64,000 nucleotides of DNA from Limosilactobacillus vaginalis DSM 5837 = ATCC 49540 (GCF_000159435.1 NZ_GG693412.1:21335-85334); one strand, 5' to 3'; shown: positions 1-9,090, numbered from the stretch's first letter. A program made the numbers and translations. The notes: generated by a model from the sequence alone, not told the origin.

Positions 1-136
1 CCACATCTTTAGCTGGGATGTGACCAAGCTTACTCCAAGCTTCATCTGCGGCAATTTCAACTTCTAACCAACATTGGTATTGGGTTTCCAAGCTCCAAAT
101 TTTCGCCATTTCTGGACTAGTATAACGATCAATCAT
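1..136 (-). CDS. purB: Adenylosuccinate lyase, N-terminal part (runs off the window)
   Basis: The first 45 codons of a leftward gene can be read from an ATG at 134-136. The start reads [14 protein letters not shown], followed by a segment with [10 protein letters not shown], which is the typical N-terminus of PurB. PurB cleaves SAICAR and adenylosuccinate in purine synthesis. It lies 57 bp downstream of purK on the same strand, so it probably belongs to a purE-purK-purB transcription unit. The rest of the gene, with the catalytic residues, is outside the window. Confidence 0.9.
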   Translation of the reverse strand, partial: MIDRYTSPEMAKIWSLETQYQCWLEVEIAADEAWSKLGHIPAKDV

Positions 137-193
137 TAGTTAAAAATCCTCTCTAATTATTTCTCTCAGTAACAATATACCATGTTCTGGGAA

Positions 194-1309
194 TTATTTA
201 TCCCAAATATGTGTATCGTCAATCTCTTTCAATGTCTTAGCAAAATCATCAGTCAAAATTGTAACATGGCCCATCTTTCGGTTATGACGAATTTCAGCCT
301 TTCCGTAATCATGAAAATGCCAGTTCGGCTTCTTAGCAATCTCATCGCGAACTCCCGCAACGTGTTGGCCAAGGACATTGACCATCACGACATGATGAAG
401 TAATTCAATCTTTGGCAATGGCCAATTACAGATTGCCCGATTATGAATTGCAAACTGGGAAAAGTTGCAAGCTTCAATCGAGTAGTGGCCTGAATTATGT
501 GGTCGTGGGGCTAGTTCATTAATGTAAATCTCACCATCATTACCGACAAACATTTCGACGCCTAAGATTCCACGTAAATCAATCGCATGAGCAATCTGAA
601 CCGCCATCTTTTGTGCTTTTTCTTGCAGCTCAGCACTAATTCGCGCGGGAACGATACTCAAATGCAAAATCTCATCATGGTGGATATTTTCAGAAACGGG
701 GAAAACAGTTACTTCTCCATTTTCGTTTCGACCAACCATTACTGAGCATTCCAGCTTAAATGGTACCCACCCTTCAAGAATTGCATCTTTCGTTGAAAGG
801 ATTCCTGCACATTTTTCGAGATCATCATCACTTAGCAAAACTTCTTGACCATGACCATCATAGCCGCCTTCACAAGTCTTCAAAACCGCTGGGTAACCAA
901 TTTTCTTAATAGCTTGTTCAAGATCATCACGATTCTTCACTGCCATAAACGGAGCAGTCTTTAATCCCGCATCGCGTAAAAAGCTCTTCTCACGGATCCG
1001 GTTTTTAGTGGTGTATAGCAAATTGGTTCCTTGGGGAATGTAAACCCGATCAGCAACGTCCCGTAAGGCATTCAGGTCGACATTTTCAAATTCGTAGGTT
1101 AAAACATCTGACCGGCGAGCTAGTTCTTCAATTGCCTTTACATCTGCATATTCCGCAACTATCTGTTCATCAGCAACCTGACCAGCCGGACAAGCGGGGG
1201 TGGGATCAAGTACAATCACCTTCATCCCCGTATACTTAGCATCCAAGGCCATCATTTGACCCAACTGACCGCCACCAATAATACCAATCGTTTGTCCCTG
1301 TTGAATCAT
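194..1309 (-). CDS. purK: N5-carboxyaminoimidazole ribonucleotide synthase
   Basis: ATP-grasp enzyme that carboxylates AIR to N5-CAIR in de novo purine synthesis. The N-terminus has I-G-I-I-G-G-G-Q-L-G-Q-M-M, the family nucleotide-binding signature. The ATP-grasp core shows A-V-L-K-T-C-E-G-G-Y-D-G-H-G, and the C-terminal half has N-E-L-A-P-R-P-H-N-S-G-H. About 371 aa, normal for the family. I chose the ATG at 1309, one base beyond the purE stop (TAG-G-ATG), because it gives the usual PurK N-terminus and suggests re-initiation. A GTG at 1327 in the same frame would add six residues. Partner of purE, which uses its product. Confidence 0.93.
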   Translation of the reverse strand: MIQQGQTIGIIGGGQLGQMMALDAKYTGMKVIVLDPTPACPAGQVADEQIVAEYADVKAIEELARRSDVLTYEFENVDLNALRDVADRVYIPQGTNLLYTTKNRIREKSFLRDAGLKTAPFMAVKNRDDLEQAIKKIGYPAVLKTCEGGYDGHGQEVLLSDDDLEKCAGILSTKDAILEGWVPFKLECSVMVGRNENGEVTVFPVSENIHHDEILHLSIVPARISAELQEKAQKMAVQIAHAIDLRGILGVEMFVGNDGEIYINELAPRPHNSGHYSIEACNFSQFAIHNRAICNWPLPKIELLHHVVMVNVLGQHVAGVRDEIAKKPNWHFHDYGKAEIRHNRKMGHVTILTDDFAKTLKEIDDTHIWDK

Positions 1310-1310
1310 C

Positions 1311-1796
1311 CTAGTCAAGGTGAGCACCGCTTTCTACTGATTGATCATGCATTTGCTTCCGGTAATCAAGAATCTGTTGTTGAATTGCTGGATCATTAAT
1401 TCCAAGGATTTGGAGTGCTAATAAGGCCGCATTCTTCGCTCCTGCTACCCCAATTGCTTGAGTAGCAACTGGAATTCCCGCTGGCATTTGAACGATGGAT
1501 AAAAGTGAATCCATTCCGCCAAGCGCTTTTGTTTGACCTGGAATCCCGATTACCGGTAACGGAGTATTTGCTGCAATCATTCCTGGCAAATGGGCGGCAC
1601 CACCCGCACAGGCAATGATTACTTTCGTTCCCTTTTCCACAGCATTTTGAGCAAACGCGAACATTTCGTTTGGCATCCGGTGAGCGGAAATAACATTCTT
1701 TTCATAGTCTACGCCAAACTGATCAAGGATCTTGCAGCCTTCCTTAACAGTTGGCCAGTCTGATTTACTACCCATTACAACACTGATCGCACTCAT
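1311..1796 (-). CDS. purE: N5-CAIR mutase (AIR carboxylase catalytic subunit)
   Basis: 161 aa, the usual length for class I PurE. It converts N5-CAIR to CAIR. The N-terminal M-G-S-K-S-D-W and the S-A-H-R-M-P motif bind the nucleotide and phosphate. The segment A-C-A-G-G-A-A-H-L-P-G-M is also a family signature. The ATG follows a strong TAAGGAGG ribosome site. First gene of a purE-purK-purB run. A promoter and a pair of inverted CGAAC boxes lie just upstream (1824-1852 and 1861-1894), consistent with PurR control. Confidence 0.95.
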   Translation of the reverse strand: MSAISVVMGSKSDWPTVKEGCKILDQFGVDYEKNVISAHRMPNEMFAFAQNAVEKGTKVIIACAGGAAHLPGMIAANTPLPVIGIPGQTKALGGMDSLLSIVQMPAGIPVATQAIGVAGAKNAALLALQILGINDPAIQQQILDYRKQMHDQSVESGAHLD

Positions 1797-1823
1797 AATT
1801 GGACCTCCTTAAAAACTGCTTTA

Positions 1824-1894
1824 AGGATACCAAATAGTTGTGTTAAATACAACTGTTTTACGAACTAAATATTATTTTAAAGATTAATAGTTCG
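1824..1894 (-). promoter_or_regulatory. purE promoter with inverted PurR-type boxes
   Basis: On the minus strand a -35 TTGTAT (1847-1852) and -10 TATCCT (1824-1829) are 17 bp apart. Immediately upstream two CGAAC words face each other as an inverted pair (CGAA at 1861-1864, TTCG at 1891-1894, 26 bp between them). Known PurBoxes in Bacillus and Lactococcus have a CGAAC core, so this is probably the PurR site for the pur genes. The spacing is about one helical turn longer than the usual Bacillus arrangement as I recall it. Function is inferred. Confidence 0.6.
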
Positions 1895-1910
1895 TGTATA
1901 TAGGGGATAA

Positions 1911-1956
1911 AAAATAATCTGGTAAAGAATATTAACGTTCTTTGCCAGATTATTTT
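1911..1956 (-). terminator. Intrinsic terminator downstream of cfa
   Basis: AAAATAATCTGG (1911-1922) pairs with CCAGATTATTTT (1945-1956), extended by AAAGAA/TTCTTT, with U-rich flanks on both strands. It ends the leftward cfa transcript after the repeat elements at 1986-2218 and insulates purE. Confidence 0.75.
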
Positions 1957-1985
1957 AGTTGGTATGCGCTAGCTTGAGCTAACTT

Positions 1986-2044
1986 CTACTGCAGCGTAGC
2001 CAAGATCTGCTCGCCGTGACCGCAACTTCCGCCTAGCTATCTAG
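1986..2044 (-). repeat. Partial copy (3' half) of the 3'-UTR hairpin repeat, subtype B
   Basis: On the minus strand this holds only the right half of the subtype B element: GGCGGAAGTTGCGGTCACGG, then the tail GAGCAGATCTTGGCT. The left half is missing. Compare full copies at 31062-31247 and 20401-20534. Confidence 0.6.
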
Positions 2045-2084
2045 ACTACATAAGCTAAGACGCGCTCAGCCTAATTTTCCTTGA

Positions 2085-2218
2085 GCGTTCTAGGCAACAC
2101 GGTCAAAATGTGTTCGCCAGGGACTTACTAGAGTTAGCAACCTCCCTCCTAGGCGCTAGTCGCCTTTGTCGGGAGAAATTGCTAACTTTCCGTAAGTCCT
2201 TTGCTGGCTCACACTCTA
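2085..2218 (-). repeat. 3'-UTR hairpin repeat, subtype A, at the cfa stop codon
   Basis: Begins at the cfa stop codon itself (TAGAGTGTGAGCC). Nested arms are GCCAG/CTGGC, GGACTTAC/GTAAGTCC, GTTAGCAA/TTGCTAAC, CTCCC/GGGAG and AGGCG/CGCCT. It closes with the family tail ACACATTTTGACCGTGT..CCTAGAAC. An intrinsic terminator follows at 1911-1956. Confidence 0.8.
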
Positions 2219-3388
2219 ATATATATAATCCCTCGTCATTGGAAGATTCTTACCGGAAGCACCTTTAGTAATAAGGTATTGAATAACATCAATATTACCG
2301 GATTCGAAGGAAGCAGCGCAGGCTTGGAGATAGAGATCCCACATCCGGGTAAAGCGGTCGCCCATCATGTCTTCGATTTGGGAACGATGAGCATTAAAGT
2401 TCATGTCCCAAATTTCTAGGGTTCGTTGATAGTGCCGACGGAGCATCTCAATGTCAGCAATTTGCATGTTATTTTCAACGATGTGCCCAACCATCTCTTG
2501 CAATCCAGGGATATAGCCACCTGGGAAAATATACTTATTAATCCAGCCGTTGTAGGCACCGCCCTGTTGACGAGTAATTCCGTGGATCAAAGCAACACCA
2601 TCATTAGTGAGGTACTTGTAAATATCCTTAAAGTAAAGACCAAGATTTTCTTTACCAACGTGTTCAAACATCCCAACTGATGTAATGTAATCCCACTTCC
2701 GGTCACCAAGCTCACGGTAGTCGATCAGGAGAACTTCCGCAACATCCTCTAGTCCTTCATCCTTAATCCGTTTTTGAACAAGGTTGAACTGTTCTTCACT
2801 CAGGGTTACCCCAGTGACTCGCAAGCCATATTCCTTGGCAGCGGTAAGCATTAAGGTTCCCCAACCGCAACCAATATCTAGTAAAGTCTTCCCTGGCTTT
2901 GGATCGAACTTCTTCAAAATATGGTGAACCTTGTCAATTTGTGCCTTAGTCAAATCATCACGGTTACCATGATCAAAATAAGCACAGGAATAAGTCAACG
3001 TATCATCAAGCCATAGTTTATAGAAGTCGTTACCAACATCGTAGTGGCTCTGAACATCGCTTTCACTTTCCTTTTCAGAGTGTCCCTGCTTTGGTAAGAA
3101 CCGCCGAAATTTAGAATTCCGCATAAAACTACCGGCACTTTCATACGCAGCGGTAATTAATTTTTGAATACTACCATCAATTTTGATCTTGCCGTCCATG
3201 TAGGCTTCCCCAAGGGCAATGGAGGCGTTCTTCGTAACATCACGAATAGGAATCTTTTCCTTAAAGGTAATAGTTACTTCTGGTTCACCATCACCATAAA
3301 CCGCACTCTTGCCATCCCAGTAAACAACCTTAACCGGAATATTAAATGAACGGCTTAATAGTGACTTATAGAACGTCTTTTCTAACAT
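2216..3388 (-). CDS. cfa: Cyclopropane-fatty-acyl-phospholipid synthase
   Basis: Methylates cis double bonds of membrane phospholipid acyl chains using SAM, in stress and stationary phase. The SAM site [11 protein letters not shown] lies mid-protein, followed by V-T-L-S-E-E-Q and, further on, S-V-G-M-F-E-H-V-G, all typical of CFA synthase. About 390 aa, normal. I start at the ATG at 3388 because GAGGG lies about 10 bp upstream. A TTG at 3409 would add seven residues but has no ribosome site. The TAG stop is the first codon of a repeat element. Monocistronic by position. Confidence 0.93.
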   Translation of the reverse strand: MLEKTFYKSLLSRSFNIPVKVVYWDGKSAVYGDGEPEVTITFKEKIPIRDVTKNASIALGEAYMDGKIKIDGSIQKLITAAYESAGSFMRNSKFRRFLPKQGHSEKESESDVQSHYDVGNDFYKLWLDDTLTYSCAYFDHGNRDDLTKAQIDKVHHILKKFDPKPGKTLLDIGCGWGTLMLTAAKEYGLRVTGVTLSEEQFNLVQKRIKDEGLEDVAEVLLIDYRELGDRKWDYITSVGMFEHVGKENLGLYFKDIYKYLTNDGVALIHGITRQQGGAYNGWINKYIFPGGYIPGLQEMVGHIVENNMQIADIEMLRRHYQRTLEIWDMNFNAHRSQIEDMMGDRFTRMWDLYLQACAASFESGNIDVIQYLITKGASGKNLPMTRDYIY

Positions 3389-3525
3389 TTCTACGAATCC
3401 CTCTTTCAAAAAAGTATGAGATTATTATAACACTCCGCAGCAAAATACAGCGATATTATTGTTCATGCCCTTAATTATTTGCTAAGATTAGGATAATTGA
3501 TGCATAAAACAGAGGAGGAGATATA

Positions 3526-4581
3526 ATGACTGATACTTGGCACCGATTTATTGCCAACGTCAAGTTACGTCGGTTCGTGGTTTTAGCCCTAATCATCTTT
3601 ATTCTATGGCTTCTTCGCCCGATGATGAACTTGATCCTGTTTACGTTTATCCTAACGTTTATCGTTGTTAGCTGGGTTCGTTGGCTTCAACGACACGTTC
3701 CCAAAATATCAATAAAACTTACCGTGGTTGTTACGTACATTGCATTAATCGTGGCAATTTACTTTGGGGTTACCCGCTACCTGCCAGTTCTGGTTAACCA
3801 AGTTATTAAAATGGTTAACTCCGTAATCAAATTCTACAGCTCCCGACAGGCAATCGAGATCATGCACTACGTTAACCACTACATTAGCTGGGGAACGATC
3901 ATGTCCCAGATGAAGCACGGGGTTACCCTCGCCGTAAGTACATTAACCAGTATTGGCACAATGACAATTACCTTCCTATTGTCATTTATTCTTAGCTTCT
4001 TTTACACCCTTGAGCTGAAGCAAATGAATGCATTTTCCCGAACATTTCTTGATAGTGACTTTGGCTGGTTCTTCAGCGATATTGACTACTTTGGCAAAAA
4101 ATTTGTAAATACCTTTGGAGTTGTCCTGGAAGCCCAGTTCTTCATCGCCATCTGCAATACAGTAATTACTTCAATCTGCCTTGCATTCATGCACATGCCA
4201 CAAATTTTTGCCCTTGCGCTAATGGTCTTTATTTTCAGTTTGGTTCCAGTCGCTGGTGTTATCATCTCGCTAATCCCTCTTTCAATGGTTGCATACTCTG
4301 TCGGGGGAATTCGGGATGTTATCTATATCATTATTATGATTTGTGTAATCCACGCTTTGGAAGCATATGTTTTAAACCCTAAATTCATGGCCAGCAAAAC
4401 AGAATTGCCAATCTTTTACACTTTCATCGTCCTCCTGGTTGCTGAGCACTTCTTTGGTACATGGGGATTAATCGTTGGGGTCCCAATTTTCACCTTCCTG
4501 TTAGACATTCTCGGTGTTAAGTCAATCAAGAAAAAACCACATTCGCTTAGAGTGCATCATCAAGAAAAAAATGAAAGTTAA
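3526..4581 (+). CDS. AI-2E family transporter (predicted permease)
   Basis: 351 aa polytopic membrane protein of the AI-2E/PerM family, with about eight membrane segments: a hairpin near residues 17-45, one near 60-80, and the rest between about 145 and 330. The C-terminal hydrophobic block carries the family pattern ending G-L-I-V-G-V-P-I-F. Family members include TqsA-like exporters and Na+/H+ antiporter-like proteins, so the substrate cannot be named here. A strong GAGGAGGAG ribosome site precedes the ATG. It is separated from pyrE by a dedicated promoter and attenuator, so it is probably transcribed alone. Confidence 0.8.
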   Translation: MTDTWHRFIANVKLRRFVVLALIIFILWLLRPMMNLILFTFILTFIVVSWVRWLQRHVPKISIKLTVVVTYIALIVAIYFGVTRYLPVLVNQVIKMVNSVIKFYSSRQAIEIMHYVNHYISWGTIMSQMKHGVTLAVSTLTSIGTMTITFLLSFILSFFYTLELKQMNAFSRTFLDSDFGWFFSDIDYFGKKFVNTFGVVLEAQFFIAICNTVITSICLAFMHMPQIFALALMVFIFSLVPVAGVIISLIPLSMVAYSVGGIRDVIYIIIMICVIHALEAYVLNPKFMASKTELPIFYTFIVLLVAEHFFGTWGLIVGVPIFTFLLDILGVKSIKKKPHSLRVHHQEKNES

Positions 4582-4589
4582 TTTTTCTC

Positions 4590-4618
4590 TTGACATTTAA
4601 TGTTCAGCCGACTATTAT
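4590..4618 (+). promoter_or_regulatory. pyrE promoter
   Basis: TTGACA (4590-4595) and TATTAT (4613-4618) with a 17 bp spacer, placed just before the PyrR attenuator leader. This is close to the sigma-A consensus. Confidence 0.8.
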
Positions 4619-4639
4619 AGTGAGCAATGAAATACCTTT

Positions 4640-4731
4640 AACTTAGTCCAGAGAGGCTAGGAAGGATTTAATTGAACGTCATAAGTATTCGATCTACCTT
4701 TCTAGTCCATTACTAGAAGGGTTTTCTTTTT
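4640..4731 (+). promoter_or_regulatory. PyrR-responsive attenuator leader of pyrE
   Basis: The RNA contains AGTCCAGAGAGGCT at 4645-4658, an exact match to the PyrR binding loop consensus ARUCCNGNGAGGYU. It is followed by a terminator hairpin (CCTTTCTAGT 4697-4706 with ACTAGAAGGG 4712-4721, then T-rich 4722-4731). UMP-bound PyrR is known to stabilise the anti-antiterminator so that the terminator forms. pyrR itself lies at 55874-56413. Confidence 0.9.
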
Positions 4732-4825
4732 ATGTAATGGGCAGGCAGCACGAACCAACGTCAATTATTTCAACTAGGTATTTTGGAATAAGCTACTTTT
4801 TTGATTCACCTAGGAGGAAATATTT

Positions 4826-5476
4826 ATGACATACTCACAACGCGTCGCTAAAGCACTTTTAGACATCAATGCTGTTACTCTTAGCCCAGAAAAGCCATTC
4901 ACCTGGGCTAGCGGAATGAAGGCACCAATTTACACTGATAACCGTCTTACCATTTCATACCCAGCTGTTCGTCAGGCAATCGTTAACGGTATGGAAGAAC
5001 AAATCAAGCTCCACTTCGGCAACGTTGATGCCATCGCCGGAACCGCAACTGCAGGAATTCCTCACGCTACCGGGGTTGCACAAGAAATGGGTCTGCCAAT
5101 GGTTTACGTTCGCACCAAGCCAAAGGACCACGGCGAAGGAAAGCAAGTTGAAGGGGTTCTTCATGAAGGTGAAAAAGTTGTTGTTATCGATGACTTAATC
5201 TCCACTGGTGGTAGTGTTTTGAATGCCGTTCACGCCGTTGAAAATGAAGGTGCTGAAGTAATCGGTGTTGTTTCCATCTTCACCTACCAATTACAAGCTG
5301 CTGAACAAAACTTCTTAGCTAACGACCTTCAATACTTCTCAGTAACTAATTACACCACTTTAATCAACCTTGCTAAAGAAACTGGTTTAATCAGCGCCGA
5401 CCACTTGAAGTCACTTCAACAATGGCGTGAAGACCCAATGAAGTGGAGTAACAACCAACAATTACAAGCAATCTAA
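4826..5476 (+). CDS. pyrE: Orotate phosphoribosyltransferase
   Basis: Transfers orotate to PRPP to give OMP, the fifth step of UMP synthesis. 216 aa, normal. The PRPP loop V-V-V-I-D-D-L-I-S-T-G-G-S lies near residues 115-128. The mobile-loop region R-T-K-P-K-D-H-G precedes it. The ATG has a TAGGAGGAAA ribosome site. It stands alone behind its own promoter and PyrR attenuator rather than inside a full pyr operon. pyrF, the next step, is 50 kb away with pyrR. Confidence 0.95.
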   Translation: MTYSQRVAKALLDINAVTLSPEKPFTWASGMKAPIYTDNRLTISYPAVRQAIVNGMEEQIKLHFGNVDAIAGTATAGIPHATGVAQEMGLPMVYVRTKPKDHGEGKQVEGVLHEGEKVVVIDDLISTGGSVLNAVHAVENEGAEVIGVVSIFTYQLQAAEQNFLANDLQYFSVTNYTTLINLAKETGLISADHLKSLQQWREDPMKWSNNQQLQAI

Positions 5477-5499
5477 TATAATCCATAACTCCTTGAAAT

Positions 5500-5549
5500 A
5501 ACAAAAGAGATTGAGTAAAGCAAAACATCTTTTCTCAATCTCTTTTGTT
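5500..5549. terminator. Bidirectional terminator between pyrE and azlD
   Basis: AACAAAAGAGATTGAG (about 5500-5516) pairs with CTCAATCTCTTTTGTT (5534-5549), with A/T flanks on both sides. It serves the convergent pyrE and azlCD transcripts. Confidence 0.8.
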
Positions 5550-5557
5550 ATTCAAAT

Positions 5558-5917
5558 TTATAAAACCATATTTAGAAGCCAAACGCCAACTAGCCCAGCA
5601 ATGACTGAAATAGACATTGAACGGGTAAAGTAAGCAATCACCATGACGATCAACGCAGCAAAAATCTGGTCCGGATGACCATAAGGGACAAAATGATAGC
5701 CCTTAGTGGTGATAAAGATATTTTTGATTACCAGTGCCGTAAACAAACTGATTGGCACATATTTCATCCACTCATTAAACCACTCAGGAATCTTCCTTGA
5801 GGAGAAGAAATGGATCGGAAAATATCGTGGAATGAATGCCGCAAATGCCGCAAAGATAATTACGACGATATGGTAAAGAATTTGATTACTACCGATTCGA
5901 GATACTAAAAACTCCAT
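5558..5917 (-). CDS. azlD: AzlD family branched-chain amino acid export subunit
   Basis: 119 aa with three to four hydrophobic segments, the size and pattern of AzlD, the small partner of AzlC in branched-chain amino acid export. Membrane segments lie near residues 13-32, 50-65, 82-98 and 100-118. It starts 14 bp after the azlC stop, so the two are translated from one message. Confidence 0.85.
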   Translation of the reverse strand: MEFLVSRIGSNQILYHIVVIIFAAFAAFIPRYFPIHFFSSRKIPEWFNEWMKYVPISLFTALVIKNIFITTKGYHFVPYGHPDQIFAALIVMVIAYFTRSMSISVIAGLVGVWLLNMVL

Positions 5918-5931
5918 ATTACTGTCTCCAA

Positions 5932-6813
5932 TTAATCATGCTGACTTGATTCAGGTGACTGTGAATTAGTCGACCGTTCCTTTGCCTGCTCTTTCTTTTC
6001 TTCAAGAACCTGTTTTTCTTCAGCCTCTTGATCCTCAACCGTAATTCGGGTAGCCCGCGGCCGGAATAATTTAGAAAGGAACCAATTGTCATCAGGCTTC
6101 TTTGAATGCTTCCGAACAGCATTTTCGATCAAGAAACCAATGAATGATGCAATCAGGGTAGCAATTACGACACCAATAATGCTGTGCGTAATTACCATGA
6201 AGAAAACAGCAAGCACTGCTGAAAGCAAGCAAATAATAAGAGTTAGGTGACTTCGCATTTGCATCACAATCATGTAAATAAAGAGTGCGGTCAGTGCAAA
6301 GTCAACCACCTCAAGGTTAATTGAAATCGTACTTCCAATTAAGCCCCCAACCATGTTCGATACCGACCAAGAAAGCAATGAATAGTGTTCAACCAGTAAT
6401 GCATCTTTCGGTTTCCATTTTTTATCAGTTGCAAATTTTAAATAGTTAACGGCATAGTTTTCGTCGTTCATTGACACAGCAAATAGCCAAATAAAGTGCT
6501 GCGATTCGGATTTGATATATTTTGAAAGACTTGAGCCGAGTAAAGCATACCGTAATTCAAGAAAGAAAAGAGTCACGAAGATCGAAGTTAACGGTGCATG
6601 GATCGTTAACAGCGATGCCAAAATAAACTGGGCACCACCGGAAAAGACCACGATCGAAACGATCAACGTCATGATAAAGTTAAAGCCCGCAGCGTGCAAT
6701 AAGATACCACAAGCTACCCCAATCGGGACATAACTCAAGCAGAGCGGCATTGCAATGCCTAAGACTTCTAGCCAGCGTGCTTTTTCGGGATTAATTTGTT
6801 GCGCTTTAGCCAC
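5932..6813 (-). CDS. azlC: AzlC family branched-chain amino acid exporter
   Basis: 293 aa, longer than the usual 230-240 aa. The membrane core (residues about 14-225) has the family stretch L-C-L-S-Y-V-P-I-G-V-A-C-G-I-L near the start and S-G-G-A-Q-F-I in the second segment. The last 60 residues form a charged, Glu/Lys-rich tail (E-A-E-E-K-Q-V-L-E-E-K-K) that looks cytoplasmic and is not part of the core fold. The start is GTG after GGAGGAAATTCT. First gene of azlCD. Confidence 0.85.
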   Translation of the reverse strand: MAKAQQINPEKARWLEVLGIAMPLCLSYVPIGVACGILLHAAGFNFIMTLIVSIVVFSGGAQFILASLLTIHAPLTSIFVTLFFLELRYALLGSSLSKYIKSESQHFIWLFAVSMNDENYAVNYLKFATDKKWKPKDALLVEHYSLLSWSVSNMVGGLIGSTISINLEVVDFALTALFIYMIVMQMRSHLTLIICLLSAVLAVFFMVITHSIIGVVIATLIASFIGFLIENAVRKHSKKPDDNWFLSKLFRPRATRITVEDQEAEEKQVLEEKKEQAKERSTNSQSPESSQHD

Positions 6814-6906
6814 AGAATTTCCTCCAATAAAATGTGTTAATTGACTCTACAGCGAGAGTTAATACAACCAATCTTCAGTTTAACACATTCAAAATCAACT
6901 GAATAT

Positions 6907-6945
6907 AAAAACACCAGGATTTAATTGATAAGTCCTGATGTTTTT
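6907..6945 (-). terminator. Terminator of the two-component operon
   Basis: AAAAACACCAGGA (6907-6919) pairs with TCCTGATGTTTTT (6933-6945). On the minus strand it lies five bases after the histidine kinase stop codon. Confidence 0.75.
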
Positions 6946-6949
6946 CTTG

Positions 6950-8092
6950 TTAATTTTTCTTTTTCGGCTGTTTTTGCTTCAACGGCAAAGTAACAATAAA
7001 GCTCGTTTCGTTATCGTCAGATGTTACTTGAACGTTCCCGTGGTGCAGATCAACAATGCTCTTTACAATTGCTAATCCCAGTCCAGTTCCGCCTGTTGCC
7101 CGCGACCGTGAACCCTCTGCTCGGTAAAACCGTTCAAACAAGTGCTCAATTGACTTCGCTGGAATTGGCGTCCCATCATTGCTAACCTTTACCACAACCT
7201 GATCCTGCTTTTGATGAGCAGCTACCTTAATATAGCTTGCACCATTACCATACTTTAAGGCATTTGCCACAAGGTTGCTGAAAACTCGCCCTAATTTTTC
7301 CGGATCCGCTTCAATCATCAACGGGTTAGGCTCAACAGATGATGTTATTTCAATTCCCTTATGTTGGGCCTCTAGTTCAAAGCTTGCCGTTAACTGTTCC
7401 AAAAGCTGGTTAAGGTCAATCTTCATGATATTAACCGGGCTGCCATGTTGCTGAACCTTTGTATATTCAAAGAGATCCTCAACCAGGTTCTTCATTTGCT
7501 TAGCCTTTTCATAAGCAATATGAGTATATTTAAGAATATCTTCTTCACTTCGGTATTGCTTATCCTCAATCAACCCTAAATAGCCAATGATACTAGTTAA
7601 CGGTGTCCGGAGATCATGACTAACATTCGTGATCAACTCGTCTTTTGATTTTTCAATTTTTCGTTCATCGTCCATCGACCGAACAGCACTATCAACCAGG
7701 GCATTAACACTGGTAATCACGTGTTGTTCGCTCCCTTTTAGTCGAAACGGGATTCGGTGATCCAAGTGTCCCTGAGCGATATAATGCAATTCCCGGATAA
7801 TGTGATTCATTTGATATAGGTGGTATCGTCGACGCAACCGCCACCAAACAACCCAGATGTCAATCACAACTAAAATGGCAATCAGGATCCGCTGGTAACT
7901 CCAAATTTGCGCCTGCATTGGCCCGATCCTCATTGATTGCTTAATCATGAAAATACCGCTGGTAATTCCTGGATTACTCTGGATGACATCCTGAGCAATC
8001 GTGATAATCGCCATATCCAGCAAGATAAGCAGGATAACCGTAATAACCCCTTCAAGGATTAATGAACTTTTCTCCCGTCCTGTTAGCTTCAA
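6950..8092 (-). CDS. Sensor histidine kinase (VanS/PhoR-like)
   Basis: 380 aa membrane kinase. Two membrane segments (residues about 12-34 and 66-84) enclose a short outside loop of only about 30 residues, so the signal is probably sensed in or near the membrane. A HAMP-like linker follows, then the DHp box N-V-S-H-D-L-R-T-P-L with phosphoacceptor H159, the N box (N-L-V-A-N-A-L-K-Y) and the G boxes (G-G-T-G-L-G-L-A-I-V). The start is TTG after GGAGGAGAAACT. It sits 28 bp after its response regulator and next to an LCP gene, which suggests cell-wall sensing. That role is inferred. Confidence 0.9.
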   Translation of the reverse strand: MKLTGREKSSLILEGVITVILLILLDMAIITIAQDVIQSNPGITSGIFMIKQSMRIGPMQAQIWSYQRILIAILVVIDIWVVWWRLRRRYHLYQMNHIIRELHYIAQGHLDHRIPFRLKGSEQHVITSVNALVDSAVRSMDDERKIEKSKDELITNVSHDLRTPLTSIIGYLGLIEDKQYRSEEDILKYTHIAYEKAKQMKNLVEDLFEYTKVQQHGSPVNIMKIDLNQLLEQLTASFELEAQHKGIEITSSVEPNPLMIEADPEKLGRVFSNLVANALKYGNGASYIKVAAHQKQDQVVVKVSNDGTPIPAKSIEHLFERFYRAEGSRSRATGGTGLGLAIVKSIVDLHHGNVQVTSDDNETSFIVTLPLKQKQPKKKN

Positions 8093-8120
8093 AGTTTCTC
8101 CTCCATAACCTCGCTAAATT

Positions 8121-8810
8121 CTAGTGGTCTTCTACCTTGTAACCAACGCCCAAAACGGTTTGGATCACCTTTTCACCATTGGTTGCTTCTTCAATCTTAT
8201 CCCGCAAGTGACTAACGTGAACCATAACAGTTTTAGCAGAAACAACGCTTTCCTGCTGCCATACCCGCTCAAAGATATCATCAGCGGAAAATACCCGGTT
8301 AGGATGACTAGCCAAAAGATAGAGAATTCCAAACTCTAAAGCAGTCAATTGAATGGTATCACCCTTAATCGTCTTAACTTCATGGGAGTCCTTATTAATT
8401 GTTAATGGGCCAACATTCAAAATATCAGGAGTATCATTGGTTACCTCTCCCTGACTCCGCCGCAGCAAGGACTTTACCCGTGCCATTACTTCAAGCGGGT
8501 TAAATGGCTTGGTAACATAATCATCAGCACCGCTAATCAATCCCTGAATTTTATCCATGTCTGCGGTTTTAGCAGAGAGAACAAGAATTGGAATGTCTGA
8601 ATCCTTCCGTACCTGCTTGATGACCTGCATCCCGTCCATTTCAGGCATCATCAAATCCAGAATGATTAACCCAATATCGGGATTAGTATTTAACTTAGTC
8701 AAGGCTTCCTTGCCATCGTATGCGGTAACTGGCTCGTAGCCTTCATTACGAATATAAATTTCTAATAATTGAACGATCTCTTTATCATCATCGACTACTA
8801 AAATCTTCAT
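8121..8810 (-). CDS. OmpR/PhoB-family response regulator
   Basis: 229 aa. The receiver domain (1-120) has acidic D7-D8-D9, phosphoacceptor D52 (I-I-L-D-L-M-M-P-E-M-D-G), L-S-A-K-T and the conserved lysine in Y-V-T-K-P-F. A winged-helix DNA-binding domain covers about 130-229 (L-T-A-L-E-F-G-I-L-Y-L-L-A). It pairs with the kinase immediately downstream. The set of target genes cannot be read from the sequence. Confidence 0.93.
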   Translation of the reverse strand: MKILVVDDDKEIVQLLEIYIRNEGYEPVTAYDGKEALTKLNTNPDIGLIILDLMMPEMDGMQVIKQVRKDSDIPILVLSAKTADMDKIQGLISGADDYVTKPFNPLEVMARVKSLLRRSQGEVTNDTPDILNVGPLTINKDSHEVKTIKGDTIQLTALEFGILYLLASHPNRVFSADDIFERVWQQESVVSAKTVMVHVSHLRDKIEEATNGEKVIQTVLGVGYKVEDH

Positions 8811-8945
8811 CCTTTATCCACCCCTTGAGAACTTTCTTACTAACATACTATTATAAGCGTTTATCGATCTTAACGGCGAGATTTAGCGGAATAGTTTAAA
8901 GAAACTTAGAAGAAGCTGGAACAAGAAGCTGGGAATTAACTTTCT

Positions 8946-9090
8946 CGGAGGGACGGTTGACTAACCTAGAACGATGAATGATGATGAAATCATCAGAATC
9001 GTTCGTAGCCGAATGGGCTTGCTTCGCTGCGTTAGGCTCGAGTCCCTCAGTTACGATACGAAGTGAGCCTATTTGGAGACTCTATAGGTT
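8946..9090 (-). repeat. Nested inverted repeat of about 145 bp, unlike subtypes A and B
   Basis: Between the response regulator and the LCP gene. Arms include GGGAC/GTCCC, CCTAAC/GTTAGG, GAACGAT/ATCGTTC and TGATGA/TCATCA. TAGAGT occurs next to it at 9079-9084 on the minus strand. Same size and nesting as the 3'-UTR repeat family but with different sequence, so it may be a third subtype. No gene is seen in the rest of 8811-9161. Confidence 0.55.
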
